Shown here: positions 18,514 through 26,841 of the stretch, one piece after another
Layout: every line of letters starts with the position of its first letter
Position numbering within the stretch: the stretch's first letter is position 1
From: Microbispora sp. ZYX-F-249
GTDB taxonomy: Bacteria; Actinomycetota; Actinomycetes; Streptosporangiales; Streptosporangiaceae
DNA: 64,000 bases
NCBI RefSeq assembly: GCF_039649665.1
Contig: NZ_JBDJAW010000015.1
Span: forward strand, 121,961-185,960
Reading direction: 5' to 3'
The notes under the pieces: generated by a model
What the model was told of the DNA's origin: nothing
What the model saw: the letters and a program-made list of their open reading frames with translations, nothing else
Databases searched by the model: none
Made by a program: the position numbers and the translations under genes

Positions 18514-19338
18514 GTGTCCATCCCCTTCGGAGGATATGCCTCGCCCGAGCAGATCATGCGGGACAGGGCGGAGTATGCCCGCAAGGGCATCGCTCGCGGT
18601 CGCAGCGTGGTCGTGATGCAGTACGCCGACGGCATCCTGTTCGTGGCGCCCAACCCGTCCAAGGCGCTGCACAAGATCAGTGAGATCTACGACCGCATCG
18701 GCTTCGCCGCGGTCGGGCGCTACAACGAGTTCGAGTCGCTCCGCCTGGCCGGCATCCGCTACGCGGACATCAACGGCTACACGTTCAACCGCAACGACGT
18801 CACCGGCCGCGGCCTGGCGAACCTGTACGCCCAGCACCTCGGCATGATCTTCACCGAGTCGATCAAGTCGTTCGAGGTGGAGATCGTCGTCGCGGAGGTC
18901 GGCGACGCCCCCGAGGACGACCAGATCTACCGGATCACCTTCGACGGCTCCGTCTTCGACGAGCAGGGCATGGCCGTGATCGGCGGCCAGGCCGAGGCCG
19001 TCGGCGGACGCCTGAAGGAGCGCTACAGCGAGGGGCTGCCGCTGCCGCAGGCCCTCGACGCCGCGCTCGCCGCCCTGACCGAGCCGGGCGGCGAGCGTCC
19101 CCCGGCGACCCAGCTCGAGGTCGCCGTGCTCGACCGCGGCAGGGAGCACCGCAAGTTCCTGCGCCTGACCGGGCCCCGCCTGGACAAGCTCCTGGAGACC
19201 GCCAGGGACGGCCAGGAGGGCGCGGGGCAGCCCGCCGCCGGGCAGGCCTCGTCCGAGGAGGCAGGGGCCGAGCAGGCTCCCGGAGCCACCCCGCCGATCG
19301 CCCCGGAGGGCGAGATCGACACGGGCTCCGGCGAGTAG
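18514..19338 (+). CDS. prcA: 20S proteasome alpha subunit
   Basis: PrcA forms the outer rings that gate the proteasome and receive the Mpa C-terminus. The 274-residue protein opens with [30 protein letters not shown], the gate and H0 helix region. The N-terminal hydrophobic residues match the actinobacterial closed-gate form. The fold continues to about residue 225; the last 45 residues are Ala/Glu/Gly-rich and disordered, longer than in mycobacteria. The GTG start lies 21 bases after prcB. A strong terminator follows. Confidence 0.97.
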   Translation: MSIPFGGYASPEQIMRDRAEYARKGIARGRSVVVMQYADGILFVAPNPSKALHKISEIYDRIGFAAVGRYNEFESLRLAGIRYADINGYTFNRNDVTGRGLANLYAQHLGMIFTESIKSFEVEIVVAEVGDAPEDDQIYRITFDGSVFDEQGMAVIGGQAEAVGGRLKERYSEGLPLPQALDAALAALTEPGGERPPATQLEVAVLDRGREHRKFLRLTGPRLDKLLETARDGQEGAGQPAAGQASSEEAGAEQAPGATPPIAPEGEIDTGSGE

Positions 19339-19363
19339 CCCGGCCTTCCGTCCGAACCCTCGC

Positions 19364-19394
19364 GGCGCCGCGCCCCTGTCCGGGGCGCGGCGCC
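19364..19394 (+). terminator. Terminator after prcBA
   Basis: Perfect 13-bp stem (GGCGCCGCGCCCC at 19364-19376, GGGGCGCGGCGCC at 19382-19394) with loop TGTCC, 25 bases after the prcA stop. Confidence 0.75.
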
Positions 19395-19462
19395 GTCCCT
19401 GTGGGGGCCGGATCAGGGATTACGGCTCAACCAAACCGCTATTTCGCTACTCTCATCCTGTT

Positions 19463-20146
19463 GTGATGACTTTTGATCTTTTCCGGCGAGCGGGCGTTCC
19501 GGCCGCCGCTGTCGCCCTCCTGTCGCTGACCGCCTGCTCCGGGGCCTCCGGCAGCTCGGCTTCGCCCACCGTGACGGCCACCGTGACCGTGACCGCCCCC
19601 GCGTCGCCCGCGGAGCCGTCCCCCGCCCCGGAGGCCTCCGACACCCCGGCGGCGGCCGACACTCCCACCGCCTCGGCCACGACCGCGGCCCCGCGCAAGC
19701 CCGCCGGGCCGCCGATCACGGACAAGACGCCGGCCCCCTTCGGCGGGACCCTCCAGTCGGACCCCGGGCACGACTTCACCAAGGGGCTCAGCCCCAGCAG
19801 GGACGGTGTCGTGCGCGGGCAACTGGTCGCCATGCACGACGAGAACGTCGCGGAGTACCGGCCGATCAAGTTCGTCAAGGAGTACGGCGGCAGCACGACC
19901 GGTCACTTCGAGGGGCCGCCGGAGGGCGACGCGACGGCCTTCGCCGCGCCCCTCGCGAAGAACGTCGTGTTCCTCAGCGCCGTCGGCTGCGACGGCAAGG
20001 ACCAGACCATCGACGGCCGGTACCTCGGCACTCAGCGCTGCTCCAGGGACAAGCTGGTCCTGCGCGCCGACAAGGGCGACCTGCGGGCGCTCATCACCGT
20101 CGACGGCGGGCAGATCGTCAAGGTGACGGAGATTTACGTCGCCTGA
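19463..20146 (+). CDS. Putative lipoprotein of unknown function
   Basis: I do not recognise a named family. The 227-residue protein has a signal peptide ending in the lipobox LTAC (Cys25), so it is probably lipid-anchored outside the membrane. Residues about 30-85 form a Thr/Pro/Ala-rich linker. The C-terminal domain (about 90-227) has two cysteines (AVGCDGKD and TQRCSRDK) likely to pair. Start may be GTG 19463 or the adjacent ATG 19466; TACTCT nine bases upstream suggests little or no leader. It lies between prcA and pafA. Any role in pupylation is not supported, since it acts outside the cell. Confidence 0.75.
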   Translation: MMTFDLFRRAGVPAAAVALLSLTACSGASGSSASPTVTATVTVTAPASPAEPSPAPEASDTPAAADTPTASATTAAPRKPAGPPITDKTPAPFGGTLQSDPGHDFTKGLSPSRDGVVRGQLVAMHDENVAEYRPIKFVKEYGGSTTGHFEGPPEGDATAFAAPLAKNVVFLSAVGCDGKDQTIDGRYLGTQRCSRDKLVLRADKGDLRALITVDGGQIVKVTEIYVA

Positions 20147-20203
20147 CGGCTCCTTCTCTTCATTCCACCGCCTGATCACTGTTCGGCCGCCGGTTTCGGG
20201 GAA

Positions 20204-20209
20204 TAGGGT
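20204..20209 (+). promoter_or_regulatory. -10 element (TAGGGT) for leaderless pafA
   Basis: TAGGGT is followed by six bases and ATG 20216, the spacing of a leaderless promoter. This supports ATG 20216 over the adjacent GTG 20213. Confidence 0.45.
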
Positions 20210-20215
20210 GAGGTG

Positions 20216-21574
20216 ATGGATCGACGCATATTCGGGCTGGAGAACGAGTACGGCGTCACCTGCACGTTCCGCGGGCAGCGGAGGCTGTCGCCGGACGAGG
20301 TGGCGCGGTACCTGTTCCGGCGAGTGGTGTCCTGGGGCCGATCGAGCAACGTATTCCTGCGCAACGGCGCACGTCTGTACCTGGACGTGGGCAGCCATCC
20401 CGAGTACGCCACCCCTGAGTGCGACAACGTCGTGGAGCTGGTCACCCACGACAAGGCGGGGGAGCGGATCCTGGAGGGTCTCCTCGTGGACGCCGAGAAG
20501 CGGCTCCGCGAGGAGGGCATCGCGGGAGACATCTACCTGTTCAAGAACAACACCGACTCGGCCGGCAACTCCTACGGCTGTCACGAGAACTACCTCGTGG
20601 GCCGGCACGGGGAGTTCGGGCGGCTGGCCGACGTCCTGATCCCCTACCTGGTGACGCGGCAGATCATCTGCGGCGCGGGCAAGGTGCTGCAGACCCCGCG
20701 CGGAGCCGTCTACTGCGTCTCTCAGCGGGCCGAGCACATCTGGGAGGGCGTGTCCTCCGCGACCACCCGCTCCCGGCCGATCATCAACACCCGCGACGAG
20801 CCGCACGCGGACGCCGAGCGGTTCCGCCGGCTGCACGTCATCGTGGGCGACTCGAACATGAGCGAGACCACGATGCTGCTCAAGGTCGGCGCCACCGACC
20901 TGGTGCTGCGCATGATCGAGGCGGGCGTGGTGATGCGCGACCTGTCCCTGGAGAACCCGATCAGGGCGATCCGGGAGGTGTCGCACGACATGACGGGCCG
21001 CCGCAGGGTGCGCCTGGCCAACGGCCGCGAGGCATCGTCGCTGGAGATCCAGCAGGAGTACCTGACCAAGGCGCAGGACTTCGTCGAGCGGCGGGGCGGG
21101 GACGCCACCGCCAAGCGGGTGCTGGAGCTGTGGGAGCGCACGCTGCGCGCGGTCGAGACGGGCGACCTCGACCTCGTCTCGCGGGAGATCGACTGGGTCA
21201 CCAAGTACCAGATGATTGAACGTTACAGACAGAAGTACGACCTGCCGCTGTCGTCGCCGCGCGTCGCGCAGCTCGACCTGGCCTACCACGACGTCCACCG
21301 CAAGCGGGGCCTGTTCTACCTCCTGCAGAAGCGGGGGGCCGTCGAGAGGGTGGCCGACGACGTCAAGATCTTCGAGGCCAAGTCGGTTCCGCCGCAGACC
21401 ACACGGGCCAAGCTGCGCGGGGAGTTCATCCGCAGGGCCCAGGAGAAGCGGCGCGACTTCACCGTCGACTGGGTCCATCTGAAGCTCAACGACCAGGCCC
21501 AGCGGACGGTGCTGTGCAAGGACCCGTTCCGCAGCGTGGACGAGAGGGTCGACAAGCTGATCGCCGGTATGTGA
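20216..21574 (+). CDS. pafA: Pup-protein ligase
   Basis: PafA uses ATP to join the C-terminal glutamate of deamidated Pup to substrate lysines. The 452-residue protein opens [15 protein letters not shown] with the Mg-ATP glutamate motif. The catalytic aspartate lies in [15 protein letters not shown], and [19 protein letters not shown] and [12 protein letters not shown] are shared with Dop. It lacks the Dop-loop insertion, which distinguishes ligase from deamidase. The gene stands alone between two lipoprotein genes, about 0.9 kb after prcA. Confidence 0.97.
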   Translation: MDRRIFGLENEYGVTCTFRGQRRLSPDEVARYLFRRVVSWGRSSNVFLRNGARLYLDVGSHPEYATPECDNVVELVTHDKAGERILEGLLVDAEKRLREEGIAGDIYLFKNNTDSAGNSYGCHENYLVGRHGEFGRLADVLIPYLVTRQIICGAGKVLQTPRGAVYCVSQRAEHIWEGVSSATTRSRPIINTRDEPHADAERFRRLHVIVGDSNMSETTMLLKVGATDLVLRMIEAGVVMRDLSLENPIRAIREVSHDMTGRRRVRLANGREASSLEIQQEYLTKAQDFVERRGGDATAKRVLELWERTLRAVETGDLDLVSREIDWVTKYQMIERYRQKYDLPLSSPRVAQLDLAYHDVHRKRGLFYLLQKRGAVERVADDVKIFEAKSVPPQTTRAKLRGEFIRRAQEKRRDFTVDWVHLKLNDQAQRTVLCKDPFRSVDERVDKLIAGM

Positions 21575-21646
21575 TCTCTTACACCGCTCTGACGGCGGGT
21601 TCGGGTAGCCTGGCCCGGACCCGCTGTCTGTTTGAGGATTACCTAC

Positions 21647-22615
21647 ATGCGCCGTCGTACGGCACTCGTCGCCGCCCTGCCCCTGTTGCTCGCCGTCGCC
21701 TGCGGAACCGCGCAGAAGACCGCCTCCGGCGCGAGCCCCGCCGCCTCCGGAGGGGCCCGGGCCGCGGCCACGGCCATCAAGGTGACGGGAGAGGTCGGCA
21801 AGAAGCCCACCCTGACCTTCCCGTCGGGCCAGCCCTCGCTCACGTCCGCCTCCATCAAGGTCGTCGAGGGCCAGGGCACCCCCGCCAAGGACGGCGACGT
21901 CCTCACCGCCAACGTCACCGTCTACAACTGGGACGGCAAGGAGAACAAGGCGGCGGGCTCCGACTACGACCAGGGCAAGTCGGAGTTCGTCTCGGTCAGC
22001 CCGCAGCTGCCCAAGGCGCTGCACGAGGCGCTCGTCGGCGCCAAGCCCGGCGGCCGGGTGATGGCCGTCGTGGCCAAGGACAACCTGAGCGCCGAGCAGC
22101 TCGACCAGGCCAAGCAGCAGGGCCAGGACTTCAACAGCACGTCCCAGGTGCTGGTCATCGACGTCATGTCGGCCACGCTGAAGTCGATCGAGGGCGCCGC
22201 CGTCGACCCGGGCGTCGACGGGGTGAAGGTCGGCAATCCCGGCGGTGCCAAGGCCCCGGAGCTGACCACCAAGACCAGCGAGAAGGCGCCGAAGAAGCTC
22301 GTCGTCAAGACCGTGATCAAGGGCGCCGGCCCGCAGGTGAAGGCCGACCAGACGGTCCTCGCCCACTACGTCGGCAAGATCTGGGGCACCGACAAGCAGT
22401 TCGACTCCAGCTGGGAGCGCGGCCAGCCCGCGACGTTCGCCCTCAACCAGGTCGTGAAGGGCTGGTCGCAGGGGCTCACCGGGGTGCCCGTCGGCAGCCG
22501 CGTCCTCATCACGATCCCGCCGGACCTCGGCTACGGCAAGGAGGGCAACGCCCAGGGCGGCATCAAGGGCACCGACACGCTCGTCTTCGTCGTGGACGTC
22601 CTCGGCGCGGCCTGA
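21647..22615 (+). CDS. Lipoprotein FKBP-type peptidyl-prolyl isomerase (two FKBP-like domains)
   Basis: The 322-residue protein has a short basic start, a hydrophobic signal and the lipobox AVAC (Cys about 18), so it is anchored on the outer face of the membrane. Residues about 50-190 resemble a degenerate FKBP domain (GDVLTANVTVYNWDG, with GGRVMAVVAKD). The C-terminal domain (about 215-322) has the full FKBP core: VLAHYVGKIW, FDSSWERG, VVKGWSQGLTGVPVGSRVLITIPPDLGYG. It helps fold exported proteins. FKBP genes next to pafA are common in actinobacteria. The ATG follows GAGGAT; the upstream TTG is unlikely. Confidence 0.92.
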   Translation: MRRRTALVAALPLLLAVACGTAQKTASGASPAASGGARAAATAIKVTGEVGKKPTLTFPSGQPSLTSASIKVVEGQGTPAKDGDVLTANVTVYNWDGKENKAAGSDYDQGKSEFVSVSPQLPKALHEALVGAKPGGRVMAVVAKDNLSAEQLDQAKQQGQDFNSTSQVLVIDVMSATLKSIEGAAVDPGVDGVKVGNPGGAKAPELTTKTSEKAPKKLVVKTVIKGAGPQVKADQTVLAHYVGKIWGTDKQFDSSWERGQPATFALNQVVKGWSQGLTGVPVGSRVLITIPPDLGYGKEGNAQGGIKGTDTLVFVVDVLGAA

Positions 22616-22631
22616 CACCCGCATACGACAA

Positions 22632-22663
22632 GGGCCCCTCCCGCCGTCCGGCGGGAGGGGCCC
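22632..22663. terminator. Strong bidirectional terminator between FKBP and chitosanase genes
   Basis: A 14-bp GC-rich stem (GGGCCCCTCCCGCC at 22632-22645, partner at 22650-22663) with a 4-nt loop, followed by CTTCGTCG, lies between the convergent gene ends. Confidence 0.85.
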
Positions 22664-22679
22664 CTTCGTCGTGCGGGCG

Positions 22680-23531
22680 TCAGCTCGGGATCTCGTAGGG
22701 GTCGCCGTAGACCTTCCAGCGCAGCGGCGGATCGAGGTCGAGGTTGCCGTTCCGCAGGAACACCCGCTGGGCCGTGTCGACCCGGCTGGTGTCACTGTGC
22801 GCCTCCTCCGTCTTCATCGCCGCCTTGCGGGCGTCGAGGAACGCGTTGAGGTAGGCGATCTCGTCCCCGCCCTGTGCCGGGGTCCTCGCCTTCTTCATGG
22901 CCGCCTTGCGGATGCCGCCGAAGCTGACCGCGTCGTCACCCGGGCCGTGCATGACGATGGCGTCGTAATAGACGAACTGCCCGAGTGCGCGCAGGCCGTC
23001 GGCCTTGGCCCGGGCCACGGCCGGGTCGAAGTAGACCCGGTCGCGCTCGTCGTCCTGCGCCTGCCGGAACACCGGATCCGCGGCGGCGGCGCGCCAGTCG
23101 CCGGGGAAACCCGGGTCGAGCCCCCGGTGCGAGTCGGTGCCGTTCACCTTCCGCAGCGCGGGCAGATACGTGGCCAGCACGTTGCCGGGCTTGCGCCTGG
23201 TGTAGAGCTCGACCAGGTCGAGCATGTCGCCGGTGCCCGAGCAGAAGCCGATGATGCCGGCGGTGTAGCCGCGCCCGTCGTCGATGTCCTCGATGTACTT
23301 GTACTGGGCCTTCCAGTCGAGGGAGGAGTTCTCCGCGCTGGAGACGAGCTCCATCGCGATCTCCTTCTTCTCCGGGTCGGTGAGGTCGGCCGGGGCGGCC
23401 GTGACCGTGACCTTCAGGGGGTCCCCGCCGGTGGCGGCTCCGGCCGCAACTGCGGGGAGTACGGCCGCGGTGGCGGCCAGAAGCAGCAGAGCCGCGCGCC
23501 GGGGAGTGCGCCTGATCAGCGGATCTTTCAC
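22680..23531 (-). CDS. csnA: Secreted GH46 chitosanase
   Basis: The 283-residue precursor is an endo-acting chitosanase of glycoside hydrolase family 46. A signal peptide (about residues 1-33) contains an RTPRR twin-arginine-like start and ends near AGAA. Mature sequence shows the catalytic Glu in MELVSSAENSSLDW and the catalytic Asp in IEDIDDGRGYTAGIIGF, both family hallmarks. FLRNGNLDLD and the YGDPYEIP end match the family. It cleaves chitosan to glucosamine oligomers that the csnEFG transporter at 51.8-54.8 kb could import. The palindrome 80 bases upstream is near-identical to the one before the ROK repressor gene, pointing to shared control. Confidence 0.93.
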   Translation of the reverse strand: MKDPLIRRTPRRAALLLLAATAAVLPAVAAGAATGGDPLKVTVTAAPADLTDPEKKEIAMELVSSAENSSLDWKAQYKYIEDIDDGRGYTAGIIGFCSGTGDMLDLVELYTRRKPGNVLATYLPALRKVNGTDSHRGLDPGFPGDWRAAAADPVFRQAQDDERDRVYFDPAVARAKADGLRALGQFVYYDAIVMHGPGDDAVSFGGIRKAAMKKARTPAQGGDEIAYLNAFLDARKAAMKTEEAHSDTSRVDTAQRVFLRNGNLDLDPPLRWKVYGDPYEIPS

Positions 23532-23610
23532 GTGCGTCGCTCCGTTCTCCGCCCGCGACCGGCCTGCGGCGGGGGAGGCGGGCGGGATGAGCCCTCCGTG
23601 AGGGGGATTA

Positions 23611-23629
23611 GTTAGGAAGGTTTCCTAAT
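23611..23629. promoter_or_regulatory. ROK/CsnR-type operator upstream of chitosanase
   Basis: TTAGGAA-GGT-TTCCTAA is a palindrome with 7-bp arms (23612-23618 and 23622-23628) in the divergent region between the chitosanase and the COG2345 regulator gene. It differs from the operator at 56088-56106 only in the centre and outermost bases. It resembles operators known for ROK-family chitosanase repressors in Streptomyces. Confidence 0.75.
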
Positions 23630-23679
23630 GAAAGCAGCATGCTCGCGACGGTGTCAACGGGCCAGTGGGCGGCACGACC

Positions 23680-23685
23680 TAGACT
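23680..23685 (+). promoter_or_regulatory. -10 element (TAGACT) for leaderless COG2345 regulator
   Basis: TAGACT ends seven bases before GTG 23693, which supports this start over the ATG at 23639. Confidence 0.45.
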
Positions 23686-23692
23686 CCCGGCT

Positions 23693-24355
23693 GTGACGAG
23701 CGACGACCTGGAGTCGATGAGCGTGCTCGGCGATCCCGTGCGGCGGGCGCTGTACCGGTTCGTGGCCGAGCAGGGGCGGGACGTGGGCCGCAACGAGGCG
23801 GCCGAGGCGGCCGGCGTCCAGCGCACGCTGGCGGCCCACCATTTGGACAAACTGGTGGAGGCGGGGCTGCTGGAGTCGGGGTTCAAGCGGCTCAGCGGCA
23901 GGGCGGGTCCCGGCGGCGGCCGCCCCGCGAAGGTCTACCGGCGGGTGCGTGAGGAGCGGTCCGTGAGCCTGCCGCCCCGGGACTACCGCACGCTGGCGCT
24001 CGTGCTGGCGGAGACCGTCGACCTGCTGGGCGGCGAGGAGAAGGCCGAGGAGGCCGCCCGGAGGGCGGGGAAGCGCCTTGCGGGCTCCTCCGGCGCCGGC
24101 GAGGCCGCCGATCTCGTGGAGGTGCTGCGTGGGCGCGGCTACGAGCCGTACGAGGAGGACGGGCGGGTGCGGTTGCGCAACTGCCCCTTCCATGTGCTGG
24201 CCGAAAGTCACCCGCTGCTCGTGTGCTCGATGAACCTCGCGCTGTGCGAGGGGATGCTGGCCGGTCTGGGGGAGACCGGGGTCGCCGCGACGCTCGATCC
24301 GAGACCGGGGGAGTGTTGCGTGGCCTTCACGCCTTCTAAAACCAACGTAGATTGA
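23693..24355 (+). CDS. Winged-helix transcriptional regulator, COG2345 (SufR-like)
   Basis: The 220-residue protein has an ArsR-type winged helix (about residues 10-75) in LGDPVRRALYRFVAEQG and RNEAAEAAGVQRTLAAHHLDKLVEAGLLE. The C-terminal domain holds four cysteines in NCPF, LLVCSMNLALCEG and GECCV. That pattern is similar to SufR-like regulators that bind an Fe-S cluster. The cluster is inference; the target is not known. It is divergent from the chitosanase and followed closely by the DUF3291 gene. Its promoter region includes the chitosanase operator. Confidence 0.85.
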   Translation: MTSDDLESMSVLGDPVRRALYRFVAEQGRDVGRNEAAEAAGVQRTLAAHHLDKLVEAGLLESGFKRLSGRAGPGGGRPAKVYRRVREERSVSLPPRDYRTLALVLAETVDLLGGEEKAEEAARRAGKRLAGSSGAGEAADLVEVLRGRGYEPYEEDGRVRLRNCPFHVLAESHPLLVCSMNLALCEGMLAGLGETGVAATLDPRPGECCVAFTPSKTNVD

Positions 24356-24357
24356 CA

Positions 24358-24363
24358 TAGAAT
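24358..24363 (+). promoter_or_regulatory. -10 element (TAGAAT) for leaderless DUF3291 gene
   Basis: TAGAAT ends six bases before ATG 24370, one of the best -10 matches in the window. Confidence 0.5.
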
Positions 24364-24369
24364 CCGAAT

Positions 24370-24846
24370 ATGCATCTCGCCCAGCTCAACGTCGCCCATC
24401 TAAGGGAACCCCTCGACTCCCCCACGCTGACCGACTTCCTCGCCGCCCTGGCGCCGATCTACCAGGTGTCGGACGCCGCGCCCGGCTTCGTCTGGCGCAT
24501 GAAGGAGGGCGATGAGCCCACGGACCTGATCCAGCACGACTACGGACCGATGCTGGTCGTGAACCTCTCGGTCTGGGAGTCTCGCGAGACGTTGTGGAAC
24601 TTCGTCTACCGCAGCGCTCACCTGGAGGTGATGCGGCGCCGCCGGGAGTGGTTCCATCGAATCGCCGAGCCGTACACGGTGATGTGGTGGGTGCCCGAGG
24701 GCCATCTGCCGCCGCTCGACGAGGCCACGGCCCGTCTGGACCTGCTCCGGGCGCAGGGACCGGGCCCGGAGGCGTTCACGTTCAAGGAGTTCTACGACAG
24801 CAGCGACGCCGCGTACCTCCCGGCGGCGGCGGAGGTCAGGAAGTAG
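24370..24846 (+). CDS. DUF3291 domain protein
   Basis: The 158-residue protein matches the DUF3291 family over its length: HLAQLNVAHLREPLDSP at the start, then APGFVWRMKEG, LVVNLSVWES, LWNFVYRSAH and TVMWWVPEGH. The fold is a dimeric ferredoxin-like barrel of the ABM/monooxygenase type, but no function is established for the family. There is no signal peptide. Its last 55 bases overlap the 3' end of the convergent DUF3866 gene, both frames appearing genuine. Confidence 0.85.
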   Translation: MHLAQLNVAHLREPLDSPTLTDFLAALAPIYQVSDAAPGFVWRMKEGDEPTDLIQHDYGPMLVVNLSVWESRETLWNFVYRSAHLEVMRRRREWFHRIAEPYTVMWWVPEGHLPPLDEATARLDLLRAQGPGPEAFTFKEFYDSSDAAYLPAAAEVRK

Positions 24847-25859
24847 GCCAGGTCCCCCTCCAGGCCGCGGCCCATGGTCGACAGCCGCACGGGTGACGCC
24901 TTCAGCGCCTCGTGCAGGCCGTCCACCGGCACGCTCACGATCTCGTGGCGCGTGGCCAGGGGCGCGGCCTGCTCGCGTATCGCCGCCCCGAACGCGCCGG
25001 GCAGATCCGGCACGACGACCCGGGCCGGGGCCAGCGCGACCCGGCCGTACGCGGTGAGCGAGTGGTGCGACACCCCGACGTGCCGCTCGCGGCTGTCGCC
25101 CTCGCTGACCCGCAGCGCGGCCACGGGCCGCCCGCCCAGCACGGCGGCGGCGTTGACCGCCTCGCCGGCGGCGACGCCGGAGAACCCCCAGCGGGTGCCG
25201 GTGCCGAGGTTGCCCGGCCCCTGCGCGACCACGGCGACGTCGGCGCCGAGCACGTGCCGGGCGGCCAGCAGACCGGTGTGGAGCGTGACGGCCTCGACGT
25301 CCCCGCCGAAGGACTGGCCGGTCGTCACCACCCCGCACAGCCAGTCGCGCTCCCGCAGCGCCGCGCACGACATCGAGAACCAGGCCGGCAGTGCCCCGCC
25401 GTCCTGCATCACGTACGCCACTCTGGTCTCCGGGGCGTCCGCGTAGAGGCCGCACAGGATCGCGGGCAGGGCGGAGTGCAGGTCCGCGACGACCACGGGC
25501 ATCCCGCCGACCGAGTCCGCCTCCCGCAGCGCCTCGTGGTGCGGCGACCCCTGCTCGTCCGCGCCGAGCACGGTGGCCTGCAAGGGGGTGTAGCGTGCCT
25601 TCACCAGGTGACCGGGGCCGGAAGGATCTTGCGGCAAACGGTCCGGGACGGCCACCACCATGGCGTACCCTCCCGTACCGAGACCCATGGCGAGGGCGGT
25701 CGTGTTGAGCAGCACGGTGTCGCCCACTTCAGGGCGTCCCACCAGCGGGGGATAGGCGAGGGCCCGGCACTCGCCCTCGGCGACGGCGACGTCGAGTTCC
25801 ACCGCCCCCGGCCACTCGCGCCGGAGCCGCACCACTTCGCCCTTGCGCCATCTGATCAC
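24792..25859 (-). CDS. DUF3866 family protein
   Basis: The 355-residue protein belongs to DUF3866, which is common near pafBC in actinobacteria but has no assigned role. It starts IRWRKGEVVRLRREWPGAVELDV with a small beta domain, and later has GGMPVVVADLHSALPA, VAYVMQDGGALPAWFS, VTTGQSFGGDVEAVTL, GPGNLGTGTRWGFSG and RVSEGDSRERHVGVSHHS, which are conserved-looking turns that could form an active site. No transmembrane helix is seen. GTG 25859 is set by TACCCT seven bases upstream. The gene is divergent from pafB, with only 40 bases between starts. Confidence 0.82.
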   Translation of the reverse strand: MIRWRKGEVVRLRREWPGAVELDVAVAEGECRALAYPPLVGRPEVGDTVLLNTTALAMGLGTGGYAMVVAVPDRLPQDPSGPGHLVKARYTPLQATVLGADEQGSPHHEALREADSVGGMPVVVADLHSALPAILCGLYADAPETRVAYVMQDGGALPAWFSMSCAALRERDWLCGVVTTGQSFGGDVEAVTLHTGLLAARHVLGADVAVVAQGPGNLGTGTRWGFSGVAAGEAVNAAAVLGGRPVAALRVSEGDSRERHVGVSHHSLTAYGRVALAPARVVVPDLPGAFGAAIREQAAPLATRHEIVSVPVDGLHEALKASPVRLSTMGRGLEGDLAYFLTSAAAGRYAASLLS

Positions 25860-25866
25860 GCCGAAA

Positions 25867-25872
25867 AGGGTA
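25867..25872 (-). promoter_or_regulatory. -10 element (TACCCT) for leaderless DUF3866 gene
   Basis: Reverse-strand TACCCT ends seven bases before GTG 25859. It lies within the 40-bp gap shared with divergent pafB, so expression of the two may interfere. Confidence 0.4.
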
Positions 25873-25899
25873 GCGTTCTCGACTGGAAGGGAGGCCCGG

Positions 25900-26841
25900 A
25901 TGTCGCGGCGGAAGACCGAGCGGCTGCTCAACCTGGTTATCTGCCTGCTGGCGACGCGGCGGCCGTTGAGCGCGGAGCAGATCCGGCAGGCCGTCCCCGG
26001 GTACGACCCGGACAACGACGAGGCCTTCCAGCGCATGTTCGAGCGCGACAAGAACGAGCTGCGCGAGATCGGCATCCCCATCGAGGTCCACAAGGACCCC
26101 TGGGAGGACGACCCCGGCTACCGGATCGTGCGCGAGGCCTACGAGCTGCCCGAGATCACCCTGGAGCCGGACGAGGCCGCGGTCATCGGCCTGGCCGCGC
26201 AGGTGTGGCAGCGGGCGAGCCTCGCGGAGGCGGCCGGCGGGGCGCTGCTGAAGCTGACCGCGGGCGGCGTGCACGCCGACCTCGCGGAGAGCCCCCTCGA
26301 GCTGCGGGTGGACACCCGCGACCCCGCGTTCCCCGCGCTGTGGGAGGCGGTGCGGGACCGGCGCGTGGTCGCCTTCGACTACCGCTCCGCCGGCAGCGAG
26401 TCGGTGCTGCGGCGCACCGTCGAGCCCTGGGGGGTCGTCAGCCGGCGCGGCCGGTGGTACCTGGCCGGGCACGACCGCGACCGCGGCGCCGCCCGGGTCT
26501 TCCGGCTCAGCCGGATCACCGGGGCCGTGTCCACGCTCGGGCGGCCGGGGGCGTTCACCGTGCCCGAGGGACTGGACCTGCGCGCCATGGTGGGCTACCA
26601 GGAGCTGCCGAACGAGCGGGTCGCCCTGGTGCGCGTGCGCAAGGGCACCTGCCTCGGCCTGCGGCACGCCGCCCAGGCCGTACGGACGGGTGAGGGCGAG
26701 TGGGACGAGGCCGAGGTGACCTTCGCCGACCCCGAACGGCTGGCCGGGTGGCTGGCCAGCCTCGGCCACGACGCCGTCGTGGTGGACCCGCCGGACGCGC
26801 GTGAGGCCGTGATCCGCCGTCTGAAGGGGGCGTTGCAGTGA
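25900..26841 (+). CDS. pafB: Transcriptional regulator PafB (WYL domain)
   Basis: The 313-residue protein has an N-terminal winged helix (about residues 1-65: SRRKTERLLNLVICLLATRRPLSAEQIRQ), a WYL domain (about 145-225; WGVVSRRGRWYLAGHDRDR) and the WCX C-terminal extension. In mycobacteria PafB and PafC act together as the activator of the DNA-damage response that is independent of LexA/RecA. The ATG follows GGAAGGGAGG. Its stop overlaps the pafC start by four bases (GTGA), giving coupled translation. Confidence 0.95.
   Translation: MSRRKTERLLNLVICLLATRRPLSAEQIRQAVPGYDPDNDEAFQRMFERDKNELREIGIPIEVHKDPWEDDPGYRIVREAYELPEITLEPDEAAVIGLAAQVWQRASLAEAAGGALLKLTAGGVHADLAESPLELRVDTRDPAFPALWEAVRDRRVVAFDYRSAGSESVLRRTVEPWGVVSRRGRWYLAGHDRDRGAARVFRLSRITGAVSTLGRPGAFTVPEGLDLRAMVGYQELPNERVALVRVRKGTCLGLRHAAQAVRTGEGEWDEAEVTFADPERLAGWLASLGHDAVVVDPPDAREAVIRRLKGALQ

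Noticed and set aside
19439..22795. Very long reverse frame opposite pafA and FKBP genes
   Set aside because: High GC keeps antisense frames open; pafA and the FKBP lipoprotein on the forward strand have clear family motifs.
24352..24363. TTGACA directly before TAGAAT
   Set aside because: Zero spacing rules it out as a -35/-10 pair; only TAGAAT is kept as a -10.
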